Shown here one piece after another: positions 43,462-52,111 of a stretch of 64,000 nucleotides of DNA. The translations under genes and the position numbers were made by a program. Below the pieces are notes generated by a model. The model was not told where the DNA came from, did no database searches, and saw only the letters and a program-made list of their open reading frames with translations. The stretch is from AP-15 sp963772295 (GTDB lineage: Bacteria > Pseudomonadota > Alphaproteobacteria > ATCC43930 > CGMCC-115725): NCBI GenBank assembly GCA_963772295.1, contig CAVYWO010000001.1:62001-126000 (forward strand), read 5' to 3'. Position 1 is the stretch's first letter, and each line of letters opens with the position of its first letter.

Positions 43462-43950
43462 ATGATGAATGCGATGAACGGAATTGCCGAGCCGGCAGAA
43501 ATCGAAGGCGCGCTGCGTCCGGGCGAGGTGGCGGTCGAGATGCCGGCGCAGACCGATGCCGGGGTCTACTTCATCGGCGTCATTCACACGCCATGGCATT
43601 CACGCCGCGACTGCCCCAAGCAGGGTAGCCTTGACGGTCCTTTGTGTACGATCGAGCTCGATGAGCGCTGGCGCGCGGCGCTGACCGGTTGCGCGGGCCT
43701 TCGGCGCATCCAGGTCCTGTATTGGATGCATCGGGCGCGGCGCGACCTCGTGCTGCAGACCCCATTTGCCGGAGCGACCGCCGGCACCTTTGCCCTGCGC
43801 TCGCCGGTGCGACCCAATCCGATTGCTTCCTCGATCGTCGCGCTCGTCGCGATTGACGGCACGCGGTTAGAGGTGCGCGGGCTCGATTGCCTCGACGGGA
43901 CGCCGCTCCTCGACCTCAAGCCGGACTGGGGAGCGTCAAGCGGGCCCTGA
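43462..43950 (+). CDS. trmO: tRNA N6-threonylcarbamoyladenosine methyltransferase (TrmO family)
   Basis: A 162-residue TrmO/UPF0066 beta-barrel methyltransferase that uses SAM to methylate t6A37 of certain tRNAs. Diagnostic parts are YFIGVIHTPWHSRRDCPKQG, IQVLYWMHRARRDLVLQTP, FALRSPVRPNPIASSIVALV and LDCLDGTPLLDLKPDW. ATG 43462 is the first start; nearby in-frame ATGs are alternatives. It is transcribed away from the ICMT gene. Confidence 0.9.
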   Translation: MMNAMNGIAEPAEIEGALRPGEVAVEMPAQTDAGVYFIGVIHTPWHSRRDCPKQGSLDGPLCTIELDERWRAALTGCAGLRRIQVLYWMHRARRDLVLQTPFAGATAGTFALRSPVRPNPIASSIVALVAIDGTRLEVRGLDCLDGTPLLDLKPDWGASSGP

Positions 43951-44366
43951 GAGGCGCGCTCGCCGCAGGCCTGCGGCGGAAAACCGCTCGGCGAAGCGTG
44001 TCCTCCGGCAATCGCCCTCCTGCTTGCGGAGACCGAGTATCCTTTCCCCACCCGATCGAGGGGATTGACGCATACCGGCCAAACGCTCTGTGGGCTGGCT
44101 CAGCCACGCCGCGGTGTCGCTCGTGAAGCGACCCTGCCGCCAGGGTGGCAAGCGTTCGTGCCATTGCACAGCTCGGCTCTGCGCGGCGTTGCAAAATCCG
44201 GCGCTCCGCACCGCACCGGATTGCCCGATACCCGAATAGCAGCCGGGCCCGTCGGCGCCACATCGGAAGAGTGCTTGAACCTCGAACCGGTTTGGATCAA
44301 GACGGCATCGGCAAGGCGCGGCCGCCACTGCGGTGGGCGGCGGCCGGCCGGACTGGGCGCAAGGCC
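43951..44366. other. 416-base gap without a recognised gene
   Basis: Between trmO and the ModE-like gene I find no gene with a start site and family support on either strand, although a minus-strand frame stays open. GC-rich hairpins such as CGCCGCAGGCCTGCGGCGG near 43970 are present. No known riboswitch fold was recognised. Confidence 0.4.
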
Positions 44367-44765
44367 ATGCCGCGACTCACCCTGCGTATCGATTTCGACG
44401 GCGAGCGGGCGATCGGCCCGGGCAAGATCAAGCTCTTGGAGCTGATCGATGCGCTCGGCTCGATTTCCGCCGCCGGGCGGCAAATGGGGATGTCCTACCG
44501 CCGCGCTTGGCTCCTCGTCGATGCGCTCAACCGCTGCTTTCGCGAGCCGCTGGTGACCTCGCATGCCGGCGGCGCGCATGGCGGCGGCGCCGCGTTGACG
44601 CCCTCCGGCTGCGCCGTCGTGCGCCACTACCGCGCGGTCGAGGCGGCGGCGCACGCCGCCGGCGCCATGCACATCGAGGCATTGGCGCAGGCGCTCGCCG
44701 AACCCGGCCGCGCCGTCGATGCCGCGAGCGGGGAGGACCGGCGGCCGACGCCGAGCGTCGGTTGA
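44367..44765 (+). CDS. ModE-type N-terminal domain transcriptional regulator
   Basis: A 132-residue winged-helix protein of the LysR/ModE N-terminal type without the molybdate-binding TOBE domains. It shows LTLRIDFDGERAIGPGKIKLL, the recognition unit SISAAGRQMGMSYRRAWLLVDAL, and LVTSHAGGAHGGGAALTPSG with the TG-rich wing. Such short proteins regulate molybdate or other operons. The frame is open from 44145, but ATG 44367 gives the family's start. The CoA-transferase operon begins 89 bases on. Confidence 0.82.
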   Translation: MPRLTLRIDFDGERAIGPGKIKLLELIDALGSISAAGRQMGMSYRRAWLLVDALNRCFREPLVTSHAGGAHGGGAALTPSGCAVVRHYRAVEAAAHAAGAMHIEALAQALAEPGRAVDAASGEDRRPTPSVG

Positions 44766-44854
44766 CCGGACGCAGAAGCGGTGGCCGGACGTAGCGGAGC
44801 CGAGCTTGTGTCCCGGCGGGGTGGCGCTAGGATCGGGTCCAGCGGTCCCGAGCG

Positions 44855-46090
44855 ATGAGCGTCCCCGAGAAATCCTTTGCCCCGAACGCCCCCTGCCCGC
44901 TCGACGGGGTGCGGGTCGTCGATCTGTCGCGGCTCGTCTCCGGCAATATGGTGAGCCTGCAGCTCGCCGATTTCGGCGCCGAAATCATCAAGATCGAGGA
45001 CCCGCAGAAAGGCGATCCGCTGCGCGCCTGGCAGACCGCGGGCGTCAGCCTCCACTGGAAGGTTTATTCGCGCAACAAGAAGAGCGTGGCGCTGAGCCTG
45101 CGCACGCCGCGGGGTCGGGAATTGCTGGCGGAATTGATCGCCGGTGCCGAGGTGCTGATCGAGAATTTCCGGCCGGGCACGCTCGAGGCGATGGGGCTCG
45201 GCCCCGAGACGCTCCATCGCCGCAATTCCCGGCTTGTCATCCTGCGGATTTCCGGATGGGGACAGGACGGACCCTATCGCGAGCGCCCCGGCTTCGGCAC
45301 CCTGGTCGAGAGCATGTCGGGTTATGCCGCGCGCACCGGCTTTGCCGACCGCGAACCCGTCTTGCCGCCGACCGCACTGGCCGACATGGTGGCCGGGCTC
45401 TATGGCGCGATGGCGGTGCTCGTCGCCTTGCGCGAGGTGGAACAGAAGGGCGGGAACGGTCAAGTCATCGACCTGCCGCTGCTCGACCCGCTGTTTTCGT
45501 TGATCGCCACCGAGGCGGCAAGCTACCGCTTGACCGGTTCGATCCGCGAGCGCACCGGCAGCCGCTCGGAAACGACGTCGCCGCGCAACGTGTTCCGCAC
45601 CAGGGACGGCCGCTACATCGGCATTTCCGCCTCGATCCAGGCGACGGCCGAGCGCCTGTTCCGCGCCATCGGCCGCGCCGACATGATCACCGACCCGCGG
45701 TTTCGCAGCAACAGCGACCGGGTCGCCAATGCCGACGCCTGCGAAGCGCCGATCGCCGCCTTTATCGCGGCGCGCAGCCTCGCCGAGAACATGGCGGCGT
45801 TCGAGCGGGCGGAGGTTACCGCGGCGCCGGTCTACGACATCGATCAGTTGATCGCCGATCCGCATGTCGTGGCGCGCGGGATCCTCGTCGACCTGCCCGA
45901 CGCCGAGATCGGCCGCATGCCGATGCATAATGTGATCCCGCGCCTGATGGCGACCCCGGGCCGGCTGCGGCGGCCTGCTCCGGCCTTGGGCGAGCACACC
46001 GCCGAGGTGCTGGAAGGGCTCGGCCTCGACCGTCAGGCGCTCGAGGGCCTCGCCCGCGACGGCGTCATCGCTCTTGGAGCGCCGGCGTGA
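44855..46090 (+). CDS. class III CoA-transferase (CaiB/BaiF family)
   Basis: A 411-residue family III CoA-transferase that moves CoA between organic acids. N-terminal CPLDGVRVVDLSRLVSGNMV, ADFGAEIIKIEDPQKGDPLR and NKKSVALSLRTPRGRELL, then LIENFRPGTLEAMGLG, VILRISGWGQDGPY and LPPTALADMVAGLYGAMAV with the catalytic aspartate (about residue 175). ATG 44855. Its stop overlaps the GTG of the CitE-like gene, so the two are coupled. Together they suggest activation of a dicarboxylic or hydroxy acid to its CoA ester and cleavage by the lyase. Confidence 0.9.
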   Translation: MSVPEKSFAPNAPCPLDGVRVVDLSRLVSGNMVSLQLADFGAEIIKIEDPQKGDPLRAWQTAGVSLHWKVYSRNKKSVALSLRTPRGRELLAELIAGAEVLIENFRPGTLEAMGLGPETLHRRNSRLVILRISGWGQDGPYRERPGFGTLVESMSGYAARTGFADREPVLPPTALADMVAGLYGAMAVLVALREVEQKGGNGQVIDLPLLDPLFSLIATEAASYRLTGSIRERTGSRSETTSPRNVFRTRDGRYIGISASIQATAERLFRAIGRADMITDPRFRSNSDRVANADACEAPIAAFIAARSLAENMAAFERAEVTAAPVYDIDQLIADPHVVARGILVDLPDAEIGRMPMHNVIPRLMATPGRLRRPAPALGEHTAEVLEGLGLDRQALEGLARDGVIALGAPA

Positions 46091-47007
46091 CCGCGGCCGG
46101 GTTGCCGGTCTGGCGGTCGCTGTTATTCGTACCGGTCACCGTCAGGCGCTTTGTCGACGGCGCCGCCCGCCGCGGCGCCGACGCGATCATTCTCGACCTC
46201 GAAGACAGCGTCGCGGCCTCGGAAAAGGGGCGGGCGCGGGCTCTCGTCGCCGAGGCGGCCGAAACCGTGTCGCGCGGCGGCGCCGACGTCGTCGTCCGCA
46301 TCAACCGGCCATGGCGGCTCGCGGTGCGCGATCTCGAAGCCGTGGTCGGGCCGCGGGTGCAGGCATTGGCCCTGCCCAAAGTCGACAGCGCCGATCACGT
46401 CCGCGCGATCGCCGAAATCCTCGACGAGCTCGAAGCCGAACGCGGCATGGAGCGGGGGACGACGCGGCTCGTGGCGATGGTTGAGACCGCGGCGGCGCTG
46501 TTCCGCATCGCCGAGATCGCGCGCGCCGATCGGCGCCTCGTCGGGCTCAATGTCGGGGCCGAGGATTTCGCGCTCTCGGCCGGCATCCTGCCGGAGGCCG
46601 AAGCGCTCCTGCTGCCAAAGCAGCTCTGCGTCTTCGCCGCGCGCGCCGCCGGGATCCTGCCCCTGGGCTTCATCGGCACGGTCGCCGAGTTCGACGACCT
46701 CGACGGCTTTCGCGCCACGATCCGGCGATCGCGCCGCCTCGGTTTTGTCGGCGCCTCGGTCATCCATCCGCGCCAGATCGCGATCCTGAACGAGGAATTC
46801 CGGCCGAGCCCGAGCGAGATCGCGCACGCCCGCCGGGTGCTCGCCGCCTATGACGAGGCGCTCGCCAAAGGGGTGGGTGCCGTCACCGTCGACGGCAGGA
46901 TGATCGACGTGCCGATCGTCGAGCGCGCCCGGCTTTTGGTCGCGCGCGAGGCGGCGATCGCCGCGCGCGAAGCGCAGATGCGCGCGATCGCCGGCTCGGC
47001 TTCCTGA
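46087..47007 (+). CDS. CitE-like (HpcH/HpaI family) acyl-CoA lyase
   Basis: A 306-residue TIM-barrel lyase like citrate lyase beta, malyl-CoA or citramalyl-CoA lyase. Signatures are LLFVPVTVRRFVDGAARRGAD, AIILDLEDSVAASEKGRAR with metal-binding acids, VVRINRPW, QALALPKVDSADHV, VAMVETAAALF and LNVGAEDFALSAGI. The C-terminal ASVIHPRQIAILNEEFRPS is typical. GTG 46087 overlaps the CoA-transferase stop. Most likely it splits a beta-hydroxyacyl-CoA made by the preceding enzyme. Confidence 0.9.
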   Translation: MTAAGLPVWRSLLFVPVTVRRFVDGAARRGADAIILDLEDSVAASEKGRARALVAEAAETVSRGGADVVVRINRPWRLAVRDLEAVVGPRVQALALPKVDSADHVRAIAEILDELEAERGMERGTTRLVAMVETAAALFRIAEIARADRRLVGLNVGAEDFALSAGILPEAEALLLPKQLCVFAARAAGILPLGFIGTVAEFDDLDGFRATIRRSRRLGFVGASVIHPRQIAILNEEFRPSPSEIAHARRVLAAYDEALAKGVGAVTVDGRMIDVPIVERARLLVAREAAIAAREAQMRAIAGSAS

Positions 47008-47020
47008 GAGAATCCGACGC

Positions 47021-48211
47021 ATGGAGGACGCGACCTATCGGTGCCCGGCATGCGGCTCTCAATACGCGGCCATTCGGCCGCGCTGGCGCTGCGATTGCGG
47101 CGGCCTTCTCGATCTCGGGCCGGGGCGTGGGCTCGGGCGCGGCGAGATCGCCGCCGGCGAGGCCACGCTCTGGCGCTACGCGGCGGCGCTAGCGCTCAGA
47201 GGGCCGCCCTGCGTCTCCCTCGGCGAGGGCTGGACCCCGCTCGTCCGGCGCCGGTGGCGCGCCGTCGAGATCTTTTTCAAGCTCAACTCGCAGATGCCGA
47301 CCGGGTCGTTCAAAGACCGTGGCACCGCGGTCATGATCAATCACCTGATCGAGGCCGGGATCGGCCGGATCCACGAAGATTCCTCGGGTAATGCCGGCGC
47401 CTCGCTGGCCGCTTACGCCGCCGCCGCCGGCATCCCGTGCCGGATCTATGTCCCGGCGGCGGCACCGCCCGCCAAGCTAGTGCAGATCGCCGCGTCGGGC
47501 GCCGATCTCCGCGCCGTCCCCGGCACCCGCCAGGCGGTGTCCGAGGCGGCGCTCGCCGCCGCCGACGAGAGCTTCTACGCCAGCCATAACTGGCAGCCAT
47601 ACTTTATCGAAGGCACCAAGACCCTGGCCTTCGAGCTGTGGGAGCAACTCGGTTTCCGCGCCCCGGACAACATCGTGGTGCCGACCGGCTACGGCAGCAA
47701 CATCCTCGGGCTCGAACGCGGATTCGACGAGCTCGAACGGCGCGGCGAGATCGCCGCCCGGCCGCGGCTCTTCGCCGCCCAGGCGGCGAATTGCGCGGCC
47801 CTCGCCGCCGCCTGGGCGGCCGGCGCGGACCGGTTCGTGCCGTTCGCGGCGGAGCCGACGATCGCCGACGGGATCGCGACGCTGCGGCCTGTCCGCATCG
47901 CCGCGGTGTTGCGCGCCCTGCGTCGCTCCGGGGGCGGCGTTGCCGCCGTCGCCGAGGCCGAGATCATGCAGGCGCTTACCGCCCTCGGCCGGCTCGGCCT
48001 GTTTGTCGAACCGACCGCGGCGACCGCCGCCGCGGCGCTGACCGACCTCTTGCGGAACGGCACGATCGGTCGCGAAGAGACGAGCGTGGTCGTGTTGACC
48101 GGGCATGGGCTCAAGGCGGCGGAGCGCATCGGCGAGCTGCTCGAGAGGTCGCATCCGCCGGGGTGGATCAACCCCGGCAGCGAGCCGCAAAAGACCGCCG
48201 AGCGATCGTGA
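47021..48211 (+). CDS. threonine synthase-family PLP enzyme with zinc ribbon
   Basis: A 396-residue fold-type II enzyme. An N-terminal four-cysteine zinc ribbon (YRCPACGSQYAAIRPRWRC, then CGGLLDLGPG) precedes the catalytic domain with the PLP lysine in QMPTGSFKDRGTAVM (about residue 95), the DSSGNAGASLAAYAAAAG loop, VVPTGYGSNILGL and a C-terminal VVVLTGHGLKAA. This matches ThrC-type synthases. It lies 13 bases after the CitE-like gene and 91 bases before accC. The window also has the 8.3-kb homologue without the zinc ribbon, so one of the two may make threonine and the other act in a catabolic or specialised step. Confidence 0.84.
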   Translation: MEDATYRCPACGSQYAAIRPRWRCDCGGLLDLGPGRGLGRGEIAAGEATLWRYAAALALRGPPCVSLGEGWTPLVRRRWRAVEIFFKLNSQMPTGSFKDRGTAVMINHLIEAGIGRIHEDSSGNAGASLAAYAAAAGIPCRIYVPAAAPPAKLVQIAASGADLRAVPGTRQAVSEAALAAADESFYASHNWQPYFIEGTKTLAFELWEQLGFRAPDNIVVPTGYGSNILGLERGFDELERRGEIAARPRLFAAQAANCAALAAAWAAGADRFVPFAAEPTIADGIATLRPVRIAAVLRALRRSGGGVAAVAEAEIMQALTALGRLGLFVEPTAATAAAALTDLLRNGTIGREETSVVVLTGHGLKAAERIGELLERSHPPGWINPGSEPQKTAERS

Positions 48212-48302
48212 GCAGCGAGCGGCGCTGGCCGGCGGCGCGCCGTTCGCCGGCCGGGCCGCGCCGGCGACGATGAGGCGGCGTTCGAAAGGCTAGGCTGGGT
48301 CG

Positions 48303-49655
48303 ATGTTCGAAAAGGTGCTGATCGCCAACCGCGGCGAGATCGCGCTCAGAATTCACCGGGCCTGCCGGGAGATGGGGATCAGGACCGTCGCCGTGCATTC
48401 GACTGCCGATGCGGCGGCAATGAATGTGCGGCTGGCCGACGAGACCGTCTGCATCGGGCCGCCGGCGGCGCGAGACAGCTATCTGAATGTCGCCGCAATC
48501 CTTTCGGCGGCATCGATCACCGGCGCCGATGCGATCCATCCCGGGCTCGGTTTTCTCGCCGAGGACGCCGATTTCGCGGCCGCGGTCGAAGAGCACGGCT
48601 TTACTTTTATCGGCCCGGCCCCCGACCACATCCGGCTGATGGGCGACAAGGTTGCGGCCAAGGCGGTCGCGGCGCGGCTCGGCCTCCCGACCGTGCCGGG
48701 CTCGAAGGCGCCGGTTCGCGACCTCGCCGCGGCCGAGGCCGAAGCCGAAACGATCGGCTATCCGGTGCTGATCAAGGCCCGCGCCGGCGGCGGCGGCCGC
48801 GGCATCAGGATCGCCCGCGACCGCGTCGAACTCGCCCGCCTGTTGCCGGTGGCGCAACGCGAGGCGGCGGCGTTTTTCGGTCGCGGCGAGGTCTATCTCG
48901 AACGCCATCTCGACCACCCGCGCCATATCGAGGTGCAAATCCTCGGCGACGGTCAGGGCGGGGTCGTCCATCTCGGCGAGCGCGACTGCTCGCTGCAGCG
49001 CGCGCATCAAAAAGTGTTCGAGGAAACGCCATCATCGGCGCTCAACCGGGATCAGCGCGACCGGATCGGCGCGCTGGCCGCCGCGGCGATGCGCGAACTC
49101 GGCTACAAAAGCGCTGGCACCCTCGAATTTCTCTACCAGGACGGCGCATTCTTTTTCATCGAGATGAACACCCGCCTGCAGGTCGAACATCCGATCAGCG
49201 AGATGGTGAGCGGCATCGACATCGTGCGCGAGCAGTTGCGCATCGCCGACGGCGCGCCGCTCGGTTACCGCCAAGCCGAGATCAGGCTGTCCGGTCATGC
49301 CGTCGAGTGCCGCATCAACGCCGAGCACCCCGAGACCTTCCGGCCGTCACCGGGTCGGATCGCCGACTATCACCCGCCGGGCGGCCTCGGCGTCCGGGTC
49401 GACAGCGCGCTCTATCAGGGCTATCGGGTGCCGCCCTATTACGACAGCCTGATCGCCAAGCTGATCGTCCACGGCAAGACCCGCAACGAATGCCTGATGC
49501 GATTGCGCCGGGCGCTCGACGAATACGTGATCGGCGGGATCGACACGACGATCGCGCTGCACCGACGCCTCGTCGATAGCCCGGAATTCATCGACGGCGC
49601 CTACGATATCGGCTGGCTCGAGCGGTTCCTCGGCGGCACGGGGCGAGCGGTTTGA
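48303..49655 (+). CDS. accC: acetyl-CoA carboxylase, biotin carboxylase subunit
   Basis: A 450-residue biotin carboxylase. N-terminal VLIANRGEIALRIHRACREM, ATP-grasp glycine loop KARAGGGGRGIRIA, the catalytic HQKVFEETPSSAL and FFIEMNTRLQVEHPISEMV with metal-binding glutamates are all present. It carboxylates biotin on AccB, the first step in fatty-acid synthesis. AccB usually precedes accC, yet here the gene upstream is the threonine synthase homologue and no accB is nearby. The segment reads AIHPGLGFLAED where most AccC have GYGFLSEN. The stop overlaps the TTG of aat. Confidence 0.93.
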   Translation: MFEKVLIANRGEIALRIHRACREMGIRTVAVHSTADAAAMNVRLADETVCIGPPAARDSYLNVAAILSAASITGADAIHPGLGFLAEDADFAAAVEEHGFTFIGPAPDHIRLMGDKVAAKAVAARLGLPTVPGSKAPVRDLAAAEAEAETIGYPVLIKARAGGGGRGIRIARDRVELARLLPVAQREAAAFFGRGEVYLERHLDHPRHIEVQILGDGQGGVVHLGERDCSLQRAHQKVFEETPSSALNRDQRDRIGALAAAAMRELGYKSAGTLEFLYQDGAFFFIEMNTRLQVEHPISEMVSGIDIVREQLRIADGAPLGYRQAEIRLSGHAVECRINAEHPETFRPSPGRIADYHPPGGLGVRVDSALYQGYRVPPYYDSLIAKLIVHGKTRNECLMRLRRALDEYVIGGIDTTIALHRRLVDSPEFIDGAYDIGWLERFLGGTGRAV

Positions 49656-50305
49656 TCCGGCTGACCCCCGAGATCCTGCTCCGGGCCTACGCTCTCGGGG
49701 TGTTTCCGATGGCCGAATCGGCCGATGATCCCGAACTCTTCTGGGTCGATCCGCAGCGCCGCGGGATCCTGCCGCTCGACGCCTTCCACGTGCCACGCCG
49801 GTTGCGCCGCGTGGTTCGCCGCCGCCCCTTCGAAATCCGCGTAGACAGCTCCTTCGAGGCCGTGCTCCTGGGCTGCGCCGCGGCCAGCGAGAAGCGACCG
49901 AATACCTGGATCAACGCCGAGATCATCAGGCTCTACACCGGGTTGTTCGAGCGCGGCGCCGCGCACAGCGTCGAATGCTGGCAACGCGGCGAGCTCAAGG
50001 GCGGATTGTACGGCGTCTCGATCGGCGCCGCGTTTTTCGGCGAGAGCATGTTCAGCCACGCCAGCGACGCGAGCAAGGTGGCGCTGGTCCACCTCGCAGC
50101 GCGCCTGCGGCTCGGCGGCTACCGGCTGCTCGACACGCAGTTTTTGACCCCGCATCTGGCCCGGTTCGGCGGCATCGAGATCAGCCGCGCCCGGTACCGC
50201 CGGCTGCTCGCCGAGGCGCTGCTTTATCGCGCGGTGTTCCCGTCCGAGCTGCCCGGCGCCTCCGATCCGCTCGCCCCCTTGCAGTCGAGCACGATCACGT
50301 CGTAG
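49652..50305 (+). CDS. aat: leucyl/phenylalanyl-tRNA-protein transferase
   Basis: A 217-residue transferase that adds Leu or Phe to N-terminal Arg/Lys of proteins, feeding them to ClpS/ClpAP. Family marks are LLRAYALGVFPMAESAD, WVDPQRRGILPLDAFHVPR, NTWINAEIIRLYTGLFERG, AAFFGESMFSHASDASKVAL and LLDTQFLTPHLARFGG. The start is TTG 49652, overlapping the accC stop (TTGA). The 3' end overlaps the convergent DUF2155 gene by 82 bases. Confidence 0.94.
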   Translation: MIRLTPEILLRAYALGVFPMAESADDPELFWVDPQRRGILPLDAFHVPRRLRRVVRRRPFEIRVDSSFEAVLLGCAAASEKRPNTWINAEIIRLYTGLFERGAAHSVECWQRGELKGGLYGVSIGAAFFGESMFSHASDASKVALVHLAARLRLGGYRLLDTQFLTPHLARFGGIEISRARYRRLLAEALLYRAVFPSELPGASDPLAPLQSSTITS

Positions 50306-50724
50306 ATCGGATCCTCGAGCGAGGACAATGCCGGGCTTTGAGCAAACATCCAGCCGCTGAACTCGGTGACCGGGTCCTGGCCAGGGCGGAGCGATTCGAT
50401 CTCGAGAAAGGCAGCGCTTTCCGGCGGATCCTCGGGCGGGTTCTTCTCGCAGGCGCGGACCCGGATCGACAAATTGCCGAACCGCACCGCCCGGCCGACC
50501 GGCGCGTCGAAATTCGAGACCTGCGCGGTGATCTTGTCGAGCCCTTGCAGCGCCGCCACCGGCTCCGCAATCATCCCGGCCCGCGCCGCCGCGCCGGGAG
50601 CCGCCGCCAGCAGCAGGGCGATTGAAGCGATCGGCAATCGACCCGCTTTGCCCTCTCCGCCCGCTCGCGCGGGGCGACGGTAAAACGCGTCATCTGTGGA
50701 CGGCCTAATGGGGCTCGGTCTCAT
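50224..50724 (-). CDS. DUF2155 domain-containing secreted protein
   Basis: A 166-residue exported protein with an Arg-rich start, a hydrophobic signal segment (LPIASIALLLAAAPGAAARA, about 30-49) and the DUF2155 core: LQGLDKITAQVSNFDAPVG, FGNLSIRVRACEKNPPEDP, AAFLEIESLRPGQ and FSGWMFAQSPALSSLEDPIYDVIVLDC with two cysteines. The family is confined to alphaproteobacteria and has no known function. The start is uncertain because the frame opens well before the signal peptide. It overlaps aat tail to tail by 82 bases. Confidence 0.85.
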   Translation of the reverse strand: MRPSPIRPSTDDAFYRRPARAGGEGKAGRLPIASIALLLAAAPGAAARAGMIAEPVAALQGLDKITAQVSNFDAPVGRAVRFGNLSIRVRACEKNPPEDPPESAAFLEIESLRPGQDPVTEFSGWMFAQSPALSSLEDPIYDVIVLDCKGASGSEAPGSSDGNTAR

Positions 50725-50960
50725 CGGCGATAGGGGTTGACGAGGTCGGCAACGATCCCGGCAAGCACCGCGCGCACCTGCGTCTCGTCGCAGCCCATCA
50801 GCACCGCATCCTCCATCGCCTCCTGCGCCAGGTCGCGCAACTCGGCGAGATTTTCGTTCAGCACCTTGATCTTTTCGACGCAGGAGACGGGCTCGCCTTC
50901 CGGCGTGCGCCAGACCGGAAATTCCAGCGATCGGCTCACGGCGCTCTTCTCGCCGGTCAT
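50721..50960 (-). CDS. small conserved hypothetical protein
   Basis: A 79-residue soluble protein (EFPVWRTPEGEPVSCVEKIK, NLAELRDLAQEAMEDAVLMG, IVADLVNPYR). It is coupled to both neighbours: its ATG overlaps the MlaD-like stop and its own stop overlaps the ATG of the DUF2155 gene (both ATGA). The sequence is strongly helical with no recognised motif. Context suggests a role in envelope or complex I assembly, which is speculation. Confidence 0.7.
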   Translation of the reverse strand: MTGEKSAVSRSLEFPVWRTPEGEPVSCVEKIKVLNENLAELRDLAQEAMEDAVLMGCDETQVRAVLAGIVADLVNPYRR

Positions 50961-51463
50961 TGCGGCTCGTTCTGGGGGCGCGGCGATTGGGTCTTGCCGC
51001 CCGGCGGCGGTGGCTGCTGACCGCCGGACGGCGAGTAGATCATCTGACCGATCAGGTTTTCCAAGCTGGCCGGTGCCTGGGTGTATTTAATCCGCCCGCC
51101 CGGCGGGATGATCTTGTCCGAGCCGCCCGGCACCAGGGCCATGTATTTGTCGCCGAGGAGGCTCGACGAGACGATCTCGGCAACCGTGTCGTCCGGTAGT
51201 TTGTATTCGGGCGCGATGCTGATGCGCAGCGTCGCGAGAAAGGTCTTCGGGTCGAGCTTCGCGCCGAGGACCGAACCGACCTTGACGCCGGCGATGCGCA
51301 CGTCGCTGCCGTCGCGGATGCCGTCGATTCGGTCGAATTCTGCGGACACCTGATAGCCCGGCACGGCCCGCACCTGGCTCGTCGTATAGGCAAAAAACAG
51401 GAACAGCGCAGCGACGACCAGCACCACGGCGCCGAGGACCGTCTCGATCATATTTCGGCTCAT
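50957..51463 (-). CDS. mlaD: MlaD-type lipid-transport substrate-binding protein
   Basis: A 168-residue MCE-domain protein: one N-terminal membrane anchor (TVLGAVVLVVAALFLFFAYT), then the MCE fold (YQVSAEFDRIDGIRDGSDVRIAG, VKVGSVLGAKLDPKTF, VAEIVSSSLLGDKYMALVPGG). The Pro/Gly/Gln-rich tail after residue 140 is disordered. MlaD binds phospholipid in the periplasm for outer-membrane asymmetry. Its ABC partners are not adjacent. The NDUFA12-family gene lies 41 bases upstream. Confidence 0.88.
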   Translation of the reverse strand: MSRNMIETVLGAVVLVVAALFLFFAYTTSQVRAVPGYQVSAEFDRIDGIRDGSDVRIAGVKVGSVLGAKLDPKTFLATLRISIAPEYKLPDDTVAEIVSSSLLGDKYMALVPGGSDKIIPPGGRIKYTQAPASLENLIGQMIYSPSGGQQPPPPGGKTQSPRPQNEPQ

Positions 51464-51504
51464 ACCGGTCTCACGCCCTCATCGGCGGGTCCGCGGTGCG
51501 CGCA

Positions 51505-51882
51505 CTATTCCGGCTGCCACGGTTCGTAATCGCCGGTCGATCGCGGGCGCCGCGCCCCGCGCAAGATCGAGCCCGGCGGACGATAGGCATTGGGCGTGCC
51601 GGTCATGTTCGGCTGGTGCTCCTTTTCCCAGGGGTAGCGGGTACGAGCCTCGAGGCGCGGCACCTCGTCGACGGTATGGTGCAGCCAGGCATGCCATTGC
51701 GGTGGCACCTTCGACGCCTCCGGCTCCCCTTGATAGATTACCCAGCGTTTTTCGCGGCTGGCGCGACCGCCGCCGCTGGTCAACGCCCGACGACCCCGCT
51801 CCCGGTAATAGCGGTTGCCGAACTGATCGGTGCCCACCCGCTCGCCGCAAAACCAGGTCAGCAGTCGCGTGCCGATCGTCAT
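51505..51882 (-). CDS. NDUFA12-family complex I accessory protein
   Basis: A 125-residue homologue of the mitochondrial complex I subunit NDUFA12 (B17.2). Conserved parts are GTDQFGNRYYRERGRR, RWVIYQGEPEASKVPPQWHA, LHHTVDEVP and EKEHQPNMTGTPNAYRPPGS. It is a hallmark of alphaproteobacteria and stabilises NADH:quinone oxidoreductase. The ATG at 51882 faces nrdJ across a 229-base gap, in which I find no certain regulatory element. Confidence 0.93.
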   Translation of the reverse strand: MTIGTRLLTWFCGERVGTDQFGNRYYRERGRRALTSGGGRASREKRWVIYQGEPEASKVPPQWHAWLHHTVDEVPRLEARTRYPWEKEHQPNMTGTPNAYRPPGSILRGARRPRSTGDYEPWQPE

Positions 51883-52111
51883 CCTCTGATCCGCAGCTCA
51901 TCCCGCCGCGAGCGGCGGCGCCGCGGTTATCGCACCGCTTGCGGCCCGAGGTAAAGAGCCGCCCCATGTGGCCTTGCTGCAACATATGGGGGCCATCCCC
52001 ACGATTGCCACGAAATCGATTGCCTGAGACCGAGTTTGCCGCCAGATTTTGTGGTCGCTGCCGGTTTGGCAACAAATCCTGGCCCCTAACGGTCCCTGAA
52101 AGGGGAAGAAA

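Noticed and set aside
43951..44366. Molybdenum cofactor riboswitch upstream of the ModE-like gene
   Set aside because: The gap has GC-rich hairpins but no recognisable conserved core of that riboswitch.
51883..52111. Cobalamin riboswitch or NrdR box before nrdJ
   Set aside because: I looked for a B12-box-like core and a pair of NrdR-type boxes and found no convincing match; the gap is left unassigned.
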